NCBI GenBank assembly: GCA_028023455.1
Contig: JAQFVV010000152.1
Location: 868,001 to 932,000, forward strand
Direction: 5' to 3'
DNA from: Epiperipatus broadwayi
Lineage: Eukaryota; Onychophora; Udeonychophora; Euonychophora; Peripatidae
DNA: 64,000 nucleotides
Under the pieces are notes generated by a model, which had not been told where the DNA came from, made no database searches, and saw only the letters and a program-made list of their open reading frames with translations. Shown piece by piece: positions 11,554-25,710 of the stretch. Made by a program: the position numbers and the translations under genes. The stretch's first letter is position 1. Each line of letters starts with the position of its first letter.

Positions 11554-14500
11554 ACCATCTACAAATAAATGGTCGAAATATATTGACGTTTGAGAATATT
11601 CAAGAGCTAAAAAAAGTAAATTTAAAAATCTTTTAAATTAATGCAGTTTTAATTTTTTTTTTAGTTTGCGTATTTTTTTAAACATACAATGAGAGTTGAT
11701 TCTTTTTCTTTCAAATTAATTATCTATCATTTAATAAAAGTTGAAATTGAAAAGAATAAAAAAGGCATGCAGATTACTAATCTAGATAAGCAAAAGGAAT
11801 TCCAAAAGTACAAAGAAACAATCAAGAAAATCTTTCTAACTCTAATTAAAGATGGTGAAAATGATTTACTAAAAAAAAGAACTTTGCTACAGAAAGTTAA
11901 AAATAAGTGTATAAGATTATAAACCTAAGCATCATGATAATAATAACATACACAGAAGTTTCAAAACTGGATCAAGGTATAAAAAGAAGAGGACAACTTC
12001 GATCTAGGTTTTTTCATTTATTTTCTGGTTATGTGTTTTTAGAGTTGGATGTTTTCATGAACGGTGACCTGTTGCAGTGAAATACATCTTCACAGAGACA
12101 CTACTCACTTGCTGAACGAAGGCATGATGCAAGATTGGGAACAAAGTCTTGTGAATACCATTTTTTCATAATGAAAAGGTCATTGAAACCGAGATTCTTG
12201 CTCCAGCTATGGAATGGGCCAGAAAAGTGAAGATTCTAGCAGGAAATATCAATTAAATTTCAATGAGCTCACGATCCCACAAATCTACACAAACTTACCA
12301 GTAAGTTCAGATTATTTACTCCCAATTTGTGACTTTAATGTCAGTTAATGTTTACCAGGGAAAATAATACTGATTGTGACTGATTTTCAAAATTTCAAGA
12401 AACTAGCTAGAAGAATTTAAAGATGACAAGAACTTTTCATCTGATTTATAGTATTTGGATTAGTGTATGTTCTTTTTTTTTAATTTTTTCTTTACTAATT
12501 CTCATATAAATATTTTTAATATATTTTAATAAAATATTTAGTATTGATTTAGCACTCTCTTTGTTGGTTCTTAATTTGAATATTAGATGTTGTGAATGTT
12601 AACTAATTAATATTTAATTAAAGAAATTACCATTACCATTCTATTTAACTTTTTGAATGTCGTTAGCACTGCGAGAGCACTGCTGGTGTTTTTCAGATGA
12701 TGTTTTGTTTTCTCTACTGACATAAAAAGTATAAGCATGACATAGTACAATATATGAGCATTCGATAGCTTAATCACATAGCTTTCAGAAAATGTTTATT
12801 TTAAAAAAATCGATTGAAATTTGGATTTTTGGCAAATTTTTTAATCGACCACAGTATTTAATTTTTTTGATAATTTTTGTACTTATCATGAAGCGATAAA
12901 AGTCGAAAATGGTTTACAGACTGCAAGTGAAAATTTCTCCGGTGTTATTCACAAAGAAGGCCTACAATAGATCTTCAACGTAATGTCGTAAGTAACATTT
13001 TTAAAATTTTTTTTTAATTTTTTGATAAAATTATCTTTTTTGTTAATTTTAGTTTGTAATTAGTGTGTGTTAGTTATATATTTATTTATGCTCATATACA
13101 ATTCATGTCTATAGTAACTTTCTAACATTCTACCTACACTATTATAAAAATAATGTTTTTCAAAATGTATAATTTATTATGAAAATCATTAATTGTGTTT
13201 ATATAATATGGTTTACAAGTAATGTGTTATAAAACTAATAATCAAATGTATACAAACATTGCATACACAAACATAATCACATTCTGATACTTGTTTATGT
13301 TTTTGTTTACTTTTGTTCATAGTTTGGTTTTGCTATATATTTCATAACATTATTTTCAAGTCTATAGTTAACAAATACACTATATGCAAATAAATTATAT
13401 CTATGTGGTACAATAAATATAATAAGATAGCATCACTTCTGTGCATAAAGAATATAAACATTACTGGTATCCATAAAGAATATAAACATCACTGATGTAC
13501 ACAAAAAAATATAAAATGAAGAGATGAAACTCATTTTATCAGTGATATAGACAGTAGTCTACAATTTCTAGTTTTAGACAGACAAGAAGCCAATTGCTAT
13601 GATGATTTCTTTTGTATCTTTTATTAGGATGAATATTTTTCTTTATAAATACCTTTGACATTTAGAACATTTGGGGTACAAGATAAAAATGAAGAAGTCA
13701 TATCCGAATTCTTTTGGAGATTGTGAAGCTGTGGATTAACTCAGGTAAGACATGTTATACATGTTTAGAAAGATAATTTTGTGAGGAATATAAAGAAATT
13801 ATCACTGAAGATGTATGTTCAATTTTAGCTAATGTTAATTTCCAAATTATGAACAAACAATAAAATAATAATTATTTCGGATGTGAAAATTTCCTTTTTT
13901 CCTTATTTTTTATATAGTTATCACTATTTATGTTATTGTTTTCCTTAATGTTTCTAGTTTCTAGGAATGTAATTGTTTTTGCTCTAACATAATTAAAACT
14001 GAAGTTATTGTGAAAATTGTGTCTCAGGCCAGTATTTTAAAAAATTCAATATGGCGGCTTGAAGCTGAAGTAGTTAATAACTATTGACTAAGTCCCAGGA
14101 ATAATATTCTCTAAAAAAAATAAATAAAGTTATGGGAAATCATAATCCAGTCCGTTAACTTATTTATTTTTAATTTACCATGTGCGATGCAACGGGTTTC
14201 AGCGTATTCTTAGATGAATCCTGGCACCTTTATAAATAAAAAGCTGATTCCGCCATTAGCATAAGTCGAAATAATTGGTAGTTCAGTTAATCAGGAAATA
14301 TAGTTATGTTTTATAGAAATATGAACGAAATATTTATATTTTTTGTATTCATAGCGTGATTAATTTAAATTTACTGTAAGTAAAAGAAGGTTTACCAGAA
14401 TCATTAAAACGTGAAAAACGTTACAATATATATATATATATTGTTAAAAGAAAAGGAGGGTTTATGTTTGTTCATATTTTATTTTAAAAACATAGGCAAA

Positions 14501-14565
14501 TGGTAAATATATATGGGTTATTAGAGAATTCACACAATAAAAAAGATCGGAGTGATTCATTTTTG
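10724..14565. other. Gene-free stretch
   Basis: I recognise no exon. There is an (AT)n run at 11520-11550. A B-box-like GGGTTTGAACCTC on the minus strand near 11344-11356 may mark a very decayed tRNA-derived SINE. The 12060-12330 part is less A+T-rich and looks like old coding or repeat sequence, but no frame is convincing. The 77-residue open frame at 11689-11922 is lysine-rich and has no feature beyond A+T bias. Confidence 0.5.
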
Positions 14566-14813
14566 TTCTCATTATTTAAACTCTTAATGATGAAATCGGT
14601 TAATATGACTGGATGTTTTCAAGCGTTTAAAATTTAAATATATATGCCAGATTTAATTTGGGATATTCATATAGAGAAAGGATTTTTTATTCTCATTATT
14701 TAAACTCTTAATGATGAAATCGGTTAATATGACTGGATGTTTTCAAGCGTTTAAAATTTAAATATATATGCCAGATTTAATTTGGGATATTCATATAGAG
14801 AAAGGATTTAAAT
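14566..14813. repeat. Tandem duplication, 124-bp unit x2
   Basis: Bases 14566-14689 and 14690-14813 appear identical by eye. Such identity in fast-evolving intronic DNA suggests a recent duplication or an assembly effect. Confidence 0.9.
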
Positions 14814-15289
14814 ATAATAGAGCTTTTTATGTTAGTTTAATTATTTAGAAATTATGTTAATGAATAAATAGAGATCAATTTTTATTTGATAACATGTTTT
14901 TTTATCATTTAAAATCTCTCCTTCAGTTTTTATATAGTGCATTGTTATTCAACACACCTTCCAGTTTGACATACTTATTTTTATTGATTCTATACAGTAA
15001 TAGACTATTAATTTATTTATATATTAAAGGAATGTATTGTTTTTTTTTAAACTGGCTACGATTTTAGTCTATTGCAAACATTGTTTGTTTGTTCTGTTAT
15101 ATTTTTATTATTATTATTGTTATAAATTTTTATTATAAAGCAATAAATTTAGAGTTGATTTAAAATCCAGTGAATCTGTCTAATTATTTCTTTTGAATGT
15201 GCAATGTAATTTTGGTACTTGAAGTTTGATCCAAGATCAAACCCATTTTGGTAAGTGAAATAGATTTAGATATATGTAGTATATTTTCT

Positions 15290-17038
<1,749 letters not shown>

Positions 17039-17199
17039 ATGGAACAGCGCGAAGTGGCTGGGGTAACATGACTCTGATATTTGGCTGTCGCAATTCAACT
17101 CAGGATGATATTTACAAACACGAAACAATTTTAATGAAAGAAACCAAAGTTTTAAAAAATGTTTTGACAGCTTTATCACGTGAACTAAATCAGCCCAAG
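17039..17199 (+). CDS. NOS: Nitric oxide synthase, NADPH-binding exon
   Basis: This internal exon encodes part of the NADPH-binding subdomain of the NOS reductase domain, which passes electrons from NADPH through FAD and FMN to the haem that makes NO from arginine. The 161-nt exon follows a clear acceptor. Its first two bases complete a split codon. It then reads in one frame through MTLIFGCRNSTQDDIY, ETILMKETKVLKNVLTALSR and ends at the donor CCCAAG|GTAATA in phase 0. FGCR, the D-IY...E pattern and the SRE triad are conserved between NOS and cytochrome P450 reductase. The next two exons settle the choice for NOS. Earlier exons (haem, calmodulin, FMN and FAD parts) were not found and must lie upstream. 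Confidence 0.93.
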
Positions 17200-17739
17200 G
17201 TAATAATATATTTAATATTACTTTAAAATTAATATCTATTTTTATCAAAAAATTTTTTTTATTAATAACAAAATATTAATTTCCTCAAAAGTATGTTTAC
17301 ATCATAATGATTCGGTCTCATCTTGTTCAATGTTCATTTTTTATTACGAAGGCTCATAATTTGTGAATGTGGAGTTTAATTTGACGTGCCATAGCAAAGT
17401 GCAATCTTTTTCATTTAATAGTTATATTTCTCATTTTATATAGAAATATATAGTATTTTATTTTCTCGATTTAGTAACTTGAAGAAGTGTTTGTATTTTA
17501 TTTTTTATTCTTAACATTTTTTTTACTTATTTTTTCTGCTTTAATTTGTTTTGTTTACATTCTAATATCTTTATTGATCTGAAGTGATATAAAATAATGT
17601 TGGATGCAGTTTATCAATAATATTTCTAACTGCAGTGAGAAAAGGCAATTATAAACTACTATATGTTGAAATTTTTATAATAAGCAGAATATCTTTCATA
17701 TGATATCGAGATGTTGATGATCAAACAATAATTTAATTA
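17200..17739. other. Start of the ~31-kb NOS intron, no further feature
   Basis: The intron runs from 17200 to 48082. This first part is plain A+T-rich sequence. An 83-codon minus-strand frame that overlaps the exon is its antisense shadow. Confidence 0.6.
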
Positions 17740-19490
17740 ATTTATGAGGGGATACCCAAATATAACCAGAATTATTCTCTGGTGGCTATGTCGTCATTTG
17801 TAGTATATATTTCTGCTTTTAGATACCTTTTATAAGGACATTCCTGCATAAATCTGCCAAAAAACTTCATTTTCAACTAAATGTTTGTCACACAAAACTC
17901 GATTAATTTTAATAATATATCTTCTTTTTAAGTAGTTCTTCAGCAAAATCTTGCCATAAATTTCATATTTTTTTAGACATAAGAAAATTAATTCATGATC
18001 AATAATATCAAAAGCTTTTTAAAAATATATAAAGATGGCCTAAACTTATTTATCATTTAAGGTAAAATCTATAGTATTAGCAAAGTTCTCTAAGAGACTA
18101 TCTTATAACAATCTATATTGTTATTTAGAGAGAAAAAAAATTTAAACAATCTTTTACAGTGTCATTTAAATATTTCTCAATTATTTCAGATATTGATGGA
18201 AGAATGGCTAAAGGTTTGCAATTATTAAAGACATTTTAAACTCCGTTTTTATAAATGGATGTAATCATAGAAACTTTTAATATAGCAGGAAATTCATTTT
18301 GAAAAATAATTTTATTAATAATGAAAAATAATATATATTTAAATATATGTAAATTATCTTTCAAGTCAGACATCCTAATACCATCAATACTAGACTTATT
18401 TTACATTTCATCCCATTTATTATTGCACACAATTGCATACTATCAATATCAAGAGCAAAAATTGATTCCATATAGTTATTATAATCCTTTGTTCTCTTGT
18501 TTATTGACTTAATAGATTCAGAGATAATAGAATATTTATTCTGTCCAACATTACCGTTAAATAAATTTTTATCAACTGGATTATTGATTTGATTCACAAA
18601 AGCAGGCAAAATCTATCCACTAATAAAAACATTATCACTAATATCAAAACCTTTTTGTTCAAGTTAACATTATTCTTTGCTTTTTTTGATATAATTAGAT
18701 TAACTTCTTTTATATATCATGTCACCTATAACAGAATTCAATGTTTTTTCATAAATAAGTTTTTTTTTCTTTTCTTGTTAAACTATTATCTTTGTTTTTC
18801 AGGATCTTATAATCATTAAATGGCAAAATATTATGGAGATTTTATTTGCACTTATTCCATCCAGATATTGTTTCATTAATAGCATTTAAATTTTTATCAT
18901 TAATCTACTTAATATTTTTATGTTTGGTCCTGTGAACTGTAGAAACTTTTGTACATTTTTTATAAGCATTTTCCATTAGCTCAACAAATTTATTATATAA
19001 ATCATTAATATCAAATAAAACCTTCCAATTAATTTCTTAATAATATCAAGACAGTGTGATTTATCAATTTTTATGATTATTTTGTTAACATGTGATGAAC
19101 AGGTATTATTATCATTATAAACAGAAATATTTTTAAATATAATGTTGTAATATAGGGATCAGCCAATTCTATTTCTGCCATTATGGTAAAATGTATATTC
19201 TGGATCTATATTACTGCAAATATGATCAATATAAGAAAATACTAATCTACCCTTAGGGATAATTTTTTCTTGAGTATAATCTTGTCACATGATTAATAAG
19301 ACCATAATCAATTAGTAATTCTTTATAGTTATGTCAATAAATTCTTTCTCAGTAATGTTTTTTTAGTAAATACCATAATATCACCACTTTTTTTTATTAT
19401 TTCTATAAAAGATAAATTTATTATAATTATCAAGTTTATATCAGTAAACTTTCTCATTTTTTAAATTGGTATCAGTTAACAACAACATTT
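17740..19490 (-). pseudogene. Decayed CR1/Jockey-like LINE (endonuclease end + RT start)
   Basis: Translated piecewise on the minus strand with many stops and shifts, this region shows the LINE order. The end of the endonuclease lies near 19320-19200 (LLIDYGLINHVT, then FSYIDHICSNID). The RT N-terminal block is near 18290-18130 (EFPAILKVSMITSIYKNG, then LPSISEIIEKYL). The palm motif KAFDIIDHELI is near 18010. The RT core and C-terminus are missing past about 17740, so the copy is truncated or interrupted. The open frames of 60-80 codons in this region are chance pieces. The family is inferred from motif style only. Confidence 0.75.
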
Positions 19491-19741
19491 ATAGACCAAT
19501 TATAAATTACATATAAATTAATTAAATGAAACATATAAGATTGTAAATATATATATATATAATGTAGATTACAAATATGAGAAACGGAAGCAAAAAAGAT
19601 GTCAGACATCATCACTGTAAAACATTAAATATTATGCTTTTTAGCAAGAAACATATTATAATTTTTATCATTTAAATTAAAATAATTATTATAGAAAAAA
19701 AATTATTATAAGAGTCCGATAACAGAAACTATGGAGAAAAG

Positions 19742-22600
19742 TTAAAAGTATCTGAATAACAATAGGTTTAAAATAAAAGTCCTAGATTTATATTCTGCTA
19801 TATTAAATAAAATATTTGATGTCAGATTTGACAAATTATTCTTTAAGTTATAATTTTGTATAATAAAATTTAGGCCTTTTATTCTTCTCATTGAACAGAA
19901 AAATAACATGCTGTCTTTACTTAAACTGAAATTTCTGTAAATTTTCTCTTTCAATGATTGAATTTTAACAATATTCGTTTTTGAGTGTGGATTCCATACT
20001 ACAGATCCATATTCAATAGTATGAAGGACAAGAACTCAACAATTTATATTTTAATTGATTATTACACAAACTGTCATATCTAAGGATCATTACTATATTT
20101 TAAGAGCTCTGTTAATTATGGATTCAACACACACACATGAAATTATTCATTATTTGTAAATAAAATATCTAGATCCTTTTGAAAAGTGTTACATTTTCTT
20201 TTCTGTATTTTAATATATGAGAGATTTAAATATTTGGTCATTACAAGACTACTAAATATTTGTCCATATTAATCAACATTTTATTTTTATTACACCAAGC
20301 AATGAAATTATTAATATCATTTTGTAGATAAATTTAAGCATTTAATGTAATTATTCATTTGAAAATTTTTTGCAATCATCAGCATAGCGTAATAAATCTG
20401 AGGACTTAAAATAATATCATCCATATATATGTTGAATAATAACAGAGTCATAATACTACCTTGAAGTACATCCAAATTACAATTGTATAAAGTGGAAGTT
20501 TGATTGTTCTACTTAACAAAAGCCTTTCTATCTTTAATAAATGAATTAAACTAATAAGCTCTTCAGAGAAAGATAATCTATAAAGAATGAGGATTGCCAA
20601 TTACTCAACAAAATTTTGTGATAAATGCTTAGCTAGAGAAAGCATTTAAAATATCTGTCAGGACCCCTCTCAAACTCCTGACCATGGTTTTATGCTTTGG
20701 CACTCCTCAGAGAGGTGCCAGGGTTGGTTCAGATACTACCCTGGCACCTCTGAGGAGTGCCAAAGCATAAAACCATGGTCAGGGGTTGGGGGTTTCTGAC
20801 AGAGATATTTTAAATGCTGGATCTGGCTAAGCATTTATCACAAAGCTTGTTGAGGAATTGGCAATCCTCATTGTTTATAACTTACAAGCTTAAGAGAATA
20901 GGGTCATGTAATGTGTGACTCTTATTTTTACTATTTCTAACTTATAAAGGTTTTGAAGAAGAATACCATGATTATTCTGTCAAAAGCCTTAGATAGATCA
21001 AAATAAATTATATTTAATCTCTATCTATATTATATAGCTGAAGCAATATGATTAAATATAGTGATGAGATTATTTACAATAGACCTATTGGCAAAAAACC
21101 ATATTTCATAGAACTTAAAAGAATTACTGAAATTATTTCTTTCAAAAAATTTCACCCGTGAAATACTTCTAAAAGTATTTATACAATCAGAACATATTTG
21201 AGATCTTCAGAAAAACAATCATTAAGAAAATAAATGATATTAAAATTATGATTCTATATAGAACAATTTAGAATATAGCATAATGGGTTAGCAGTAACTT
21301 TGGCACAACCTTTATAAATAGAAGTAGGTATATCATCTGGTCCTAAACTAATGTGCAACCTCAAATTTTTTATTGATGTTGTAACTTCACTATTAAAACC
21401 TTAAGATTTCTCCGAAAATACAAAAGGGTTTGATTCATTATCAACATTCTTATAAAAAGTGAACAAAGGATGTGGAAAAATCTTCAGCAGAAAATGAGAA
21501 ATTACAAGCAGTTCTAGCTTTGTTGTTAACAATTCCAGAATCTTTAAGAAAAAAATCCAGAATTCTTTAATATTTATAGAGAAATTATTCTTGATATTCT
21601 TTATATGATAAAGAAACTCTTTCCTATATAAAATATTTGCCAGTCTTTTGTAATTGATAAAATTATTATAATGTAAAATCTTTATGATGATACATTTTTT
21701 TTAATGGCTTTCTTTAAGGAGGAAGAGAACCAATATGGAAAAATCAAGATGAGATACACATTTAATGGGAATGTACAAGTCAATTAAATTATTGAGAATA
21801 GATGTAATTTAAATTAGCATTAACATATGTATAAGAATATATATGATTCCAATCAAATGTGGAAATCTGTTTACAAAAGACAATGTAATTTTTTCTTTAT
21901 AATCTCTTTTTCTTTTATGAGATAATATTTGTCTAACATACCGTACTTTAATACAGAATTATTATAGAAAAAGAATGAATATAGGTGAGGCAAACTACAT
22001 AGAATGTAATGCAAAATGTGCCCATGAGACTTTTAAAAGGAATTATATTGTCTAAACTCTAATATATTAAAAAGAATGCAAGTCTTTTAGCCTTAAAAGA
22101 CTATGAAGTACACTAAGAAATATCATCACCAAAAAATAATTCAGAGAGATTAAAGTCACAAGGAATAAGGATAATTTTATTATATGAAATTAACAAAATT
22201 TCAAATAAAAATAAAATAATATCCAGCCAATAGCTGATATATTTGATCTAACATACACATTTCTTAATATAAATTTACTATAACGCTTTGGTTAATAGAA
22301 ATTTCACAAATCGTTTTACAAAATGAGGAATTAAATGGTATGCCTTGATGTGTTATATCTTTTTTATAGCTATTTGTATTCACTTTCTGTATTAGAAATT
22401 TTAACAGATTTCTGTGAATGAAATATTCTGTATCTCTCATCAAAAAAAAACATTATCATTTATATATTGGAAAAGCCATGTTTCAGTTTTAAAAATAAGA
22501 TTTTTATTATATTTTTTGTTTGCGTTTCTCTAATATTGACATAAAAACAATGAAGGCCTATCATGTTAAAAAGGTAGCAAGAAAATAATATACAATAATT
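19742..22600 (-). pseudogene. Decayed CR1/Jockey-like LINE, ORF2 (endonuclease + RT)
   Basis: This second minus-strand LINE is more complete. The endonuclease starts near 22560 (LHCFYVNIRE), then shows KTETWLFQYIND near 22480 and the catalytic-block relative IPCDFNLSELFFGDD near 22150. The RT has SLGPDDIPTSIYKGC near 21340, FDLSKAFDRI near 20990, VLQGSIMTLLLFNIYMDDI near 20440 and a YADDCK remnant near 20385. The C-terminal region (HTIEYGSVVWNPHS, then a 70-residue open piece to 19742) closes it. Frames are broken throughout. A 300-bp hairpin (20570-20895) sits between the KAFD and RT-core blocks. The matching ORF1 appears to lie further upstream on the same strand, up to 25710. Confidence 0.8.
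20570..20895. mobile_element. Hairpin (fold-back) element inserted in LINE RT
   Basis: Two inverted arms of about 150 bases (about 20575-20727 and 20742-20890) surround a spacer of roughly 20 bases. The inner 60 bases on each side are near-perfect and G+C-rich, for example GACCATGGTTTTATGCTTTG on the left and its complement on the right. The flanks resume LINE RT sequence, so this is an insertion into the LINE. No coding capacity. It is probably a non-autonomous palindromic element. The superfamily is unknown because I could not define a target duplication. Confidence 0.8.
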
Positions 22601-22965
22601 TAAAACAACCAAATCAATAGGTAATAAGATATTTTAGAGGGAAAAAATAAAAAATAAATTTGATGGGGAAAAAAAATCAGTTATATCAATTATAATAAAT
22701 TAACAAATTCTCAATGAATTAGCCAAAGAACTATGAAATAAATATAGCATAAGGCCAAAAAGGTAAGAAAGTACAAGTTTATGATGTTTATGCTCAGAAA
22801 TAGAAATGAAAAAAGTACTGGAATTAGCATTAAACATATTATATAACAAATAATTTTTGTTTTAAATTAATCATCAAAAAATTTTCTAATAGCATGAACA
22901 CTAATATTATCTAATAAACTAGAAACAAAGTAATAATTATATCTAACACATGAATTAGATTATAC

Positions 22966-23561
22966 TGTCATATCTGATCTCGCCTTTAAAAGTAGACTAT
23001 TCCAGATTCCTTACCTGATTGGCTAGAACCCAGTTGTTATCCAAAGGATTAAATCCTTCACTGTGGTTTGTACATCAAATCCATATGATTCCAGCAAGGT
23101 AGGGGATCTGCCATTAAATAGTCAGTCTTTAGGAGTCAAGGCAGAGAGCAATTACTTCTGTCAAACTGAATGACTGAATGTGCTTTCCATTAAACCCTCT
23201 GCCATCAGCAAGAATAGAGTCTCTCTATTCATTAACCATGACATCCACACAGTGAGGCAAGTTCACTTACGGACTGAAAATGGCTACATCTGAATTAGAG
23301 CCGACTTGAGGCAAGCTAAATACATAGCTGGAATAGTCTTACCAGAGTTCATGAGGCAGGCTAATCATTTAGCTAGAAGTGAGTTCTGTACTTGGCTCAA
23401 CTATGTCATCATTCAATTGTATCAACTGTATTTATTTGTTTGTTTAACTAATGTGTGTATATATTTTGGACTAATAAATTGTACATATTAATTGCTGAGT
23501 AATTATTCTTTTTGTGTCTGTTGGTTTGGAAACGAACCTGTAATCCTAACCAAACACAACA
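22966..23561. mobile_element. Solo LTR, 596 bp
   Basis: The segment begins TGTCATATCTG and ends CAAACACAACA, so it has TG...CA termini. It is flanked on both sides by ATAC (22962-22965 and 23562-23565), a 4-bp target duplication typical of LTR retroelements. An AATAAA-containing stretch lies near 23470. It is clearly richer in G+C than its surroundings. A second copy lies at about 50389-51201. No internal retroelement genes are adjacent, hence a solo LTR. It lies inside the LINE at 19742-25710. Small open frames here are not credible genes. Confidence 0.75.
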
Positions 23562-24383
23562 ATACAAAATTATTATCATAGATAGTATAGAAAGTAATGG
23601 ATTAATAGTTTTATTTACTTTGTCAAAACATTTATAGCTGTTCTTGGAAATATAACGAAACATATTACCATTATAACCAATTTTCCTAGATTTATTATTT
23701 TCTTTGGCAAGATTCTTCTCAATCCATTTATTGACACATTTTCCATATTTAATTAATGATAATTTTTAGAATGCCTATATATATCTTTGTTATAATATAA
23801 CTGAGTGACCTTACATAAAGCTGCTTTTCATTATGAATATTTTTTATACCATTATTGTTATTATGCAATGTCTTTGAATCAATATCACCCGGCCTTAGAC
23901 TAATTGAACAATTATCATAATTGTTACTATACACAAAATATTCTTTTCTCACTTATCTTTTAAACATATTATTTGGAGAATCTTTAACAACTTTATTATC
24001 AGATACACATTCATTATCTTAATCATTCTCAATTTCTAATTGATATGCATAAGAATTCCAACAAGTAGTCTGTTCAGGATCAAAAGAACATTGAATTATT
24101 TTGTCTACTTTTCTTTAGCAGTATCATTCCTGTTATCTTTGCCAGAATTATTGATTCTACTATTATCCATTAACAAGGTACATTGTGTTGTGTATTTACA
24201 TCTTTCTATGTATTTAAATTATATTCCTGAAATGAAGTATAAGATATTATATGACAAATATTAGACAATTTATATGTTTAAAAACATCAGAAAATGGAAA
24301 TTTTGACAAACTTGGATCATAAACTATATCTTTCATAAATTAAAAAATATTATATTATTATTTATATTATATATATTATAATA

Positions 24384-24665
24384 TACCATATACTCCACAA
24401 TTTACATTTCACAATGTACTTTTAACATGATTTATTGTAACTCTTCTTGCCTACAGTTTCAACTGTCCAGCAGTCATCATCAGAGCTCTTATAAACTTCA
24501 CCTCTCCTATACCTTTAACCAAAATCAGTTAAAGGTAAAGGATAAGTGAGGTTTATAAGAGCTCTGATGATGACTGCTGGACAGTTTAAACTGTAAGCAA
24601 TAGGAGATAAAATCAATCGTATGCTAAAAGTGCATTGTGAAGTGTAAATTATGGACTATATGGTA
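24384..24665. mobile_element. Palindromic MITE, 282 bp, TA-flanked
   Basis: Almost the whole element is one inverted repeat: the left arm runs from TACCATATACTCC and the right arm ends with the complementary sequence. The loop is only a few bases near 24525. Directly outside both ends is TA, as expected for Tc1/mariner-type target duplication. No coding capacity. Confidence 0.8.
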
Positions 24666-25220
24666 TATTATATATAATTTAGCAATGCAAATAAGAAGAA
24701 GTGGAAGAAAATTTTATTTATATTGTCATGAGTTACACCATTATCACAAGAATCATGATTAATAAAAGCCAATATTTTTGTCTTAGCATTATCCATTCTT
24801 ATATTTATTATTCAAAAAATCAATAGCATTTGCATCCATATTACTACTATTGTTAAAATGTTCATGAGTGCTCCTATTAATATTATCTTTTTGATAGCTT
24901 CTTTTGTATTCACAACAATATCTTCCTTATTATTTTGTATTCACAACAATATCTTCTTATTATTTGATCAACATAGTTCATCCCCAAAACCTCATTACTA
25001 TTAGAAGAAAATGCACTGCAGACTACACATTAAAACAAACCTTTTCTAATCATGAAAAAATATCTTTTTCTAATCTACTTAAGTTTAAACATAAAGGATG
25101 GAAGAAGCCTTGACACTTAATAGAATATTTAATAAAAGAAGTATTAATAATAGCAGATGAACATATATTTTTGTTTAAGAAGTATAATAACTACTCTTTC
25201 TTATTGCATTGTCAAATGTA

Positions 25221-25384
25221 TACCATATAATATTAAATTGTCCATGTACTTTACTATTGTCTAGGAGATATAAAGTTCTGAAAAAGATTGTTGGGGCAAT
25301 CAAAACTAAACTGTAAAAAAGGGTGGTAAATAAAGCATTGAGTAACAATAGTAAAATGAATGGATAAGTTAGTATTATATGGTA
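25221..25384. mobile_element. MITE, 164 bp, ~40-bp terminal inverted repeats
   Basis: The left terminus 25221-25260 (TACCATATAATATTAAATTG...) pairs imperfectly with 25345-25384. TA lies just outside each end. The first nine bases, TACCATATA, match the MITE at 24384-24665, which suggests shared transposase recognition. A related segment recurs at about 63632-63760. Confidence 0.75.
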
Positions 25385-25710
25385 TATTATGTTTATTTAT
25401 CTGTGAAATTAGAAATATGAATTGGGTCAGAAGAATCATTTGAATTGAAAGCAGAAGAGATAGAAAAGTCATCCATGGAAAGATGAAGCTCTTGATTAAA
25501 AGCTATATTGCAATATTCACACAGAAAATCTGAAAGACATGTCATTTCATCCTTAATATTATTTTCTATTAGTTTATAACAGTCTAAATGATACCTATGA
25601 CACAACTTCCATTCAAAAATTTTTGTCTTCCAAAAATACCATTTAAACATAGAGGACATGAATAAGTAAATGGAGCCATTATAATCTGAAATGAATATAA
25701 AACATAACAC

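Larger units (their letters stand above)
23600..25710 (-). pseudogene. Probable LINE ORF1 with PHD-like finger (same LINE as 19742-22600)
   Basis: The open piece 25710-25393 ends in a zinc-finger-like block, WKLCHRYHLDCYKL ... FLCEYC, which resembles the second half of a PHD finger. PHD fingers are known in ORF1 of some CR1-group LINEs. It lies upstream and on the same strand as the endonuclease/RT remnants, which supports it as the first ORF of that LINE. The remainder down to about 23600 is an N/D/S-rich decayed frame interrupted by two MITEs. The first half of the finger is not evident. A host gene fragment is possible but less likely. Confidence 0.5.

Noticed and set aside
25393-25710. 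PHD-finger host gene
   Set aside because: Only half a finger is visible, and position and strand fit ORF1 of the adjacent LINE, so kept as a LINE remnant at moderate confidence.
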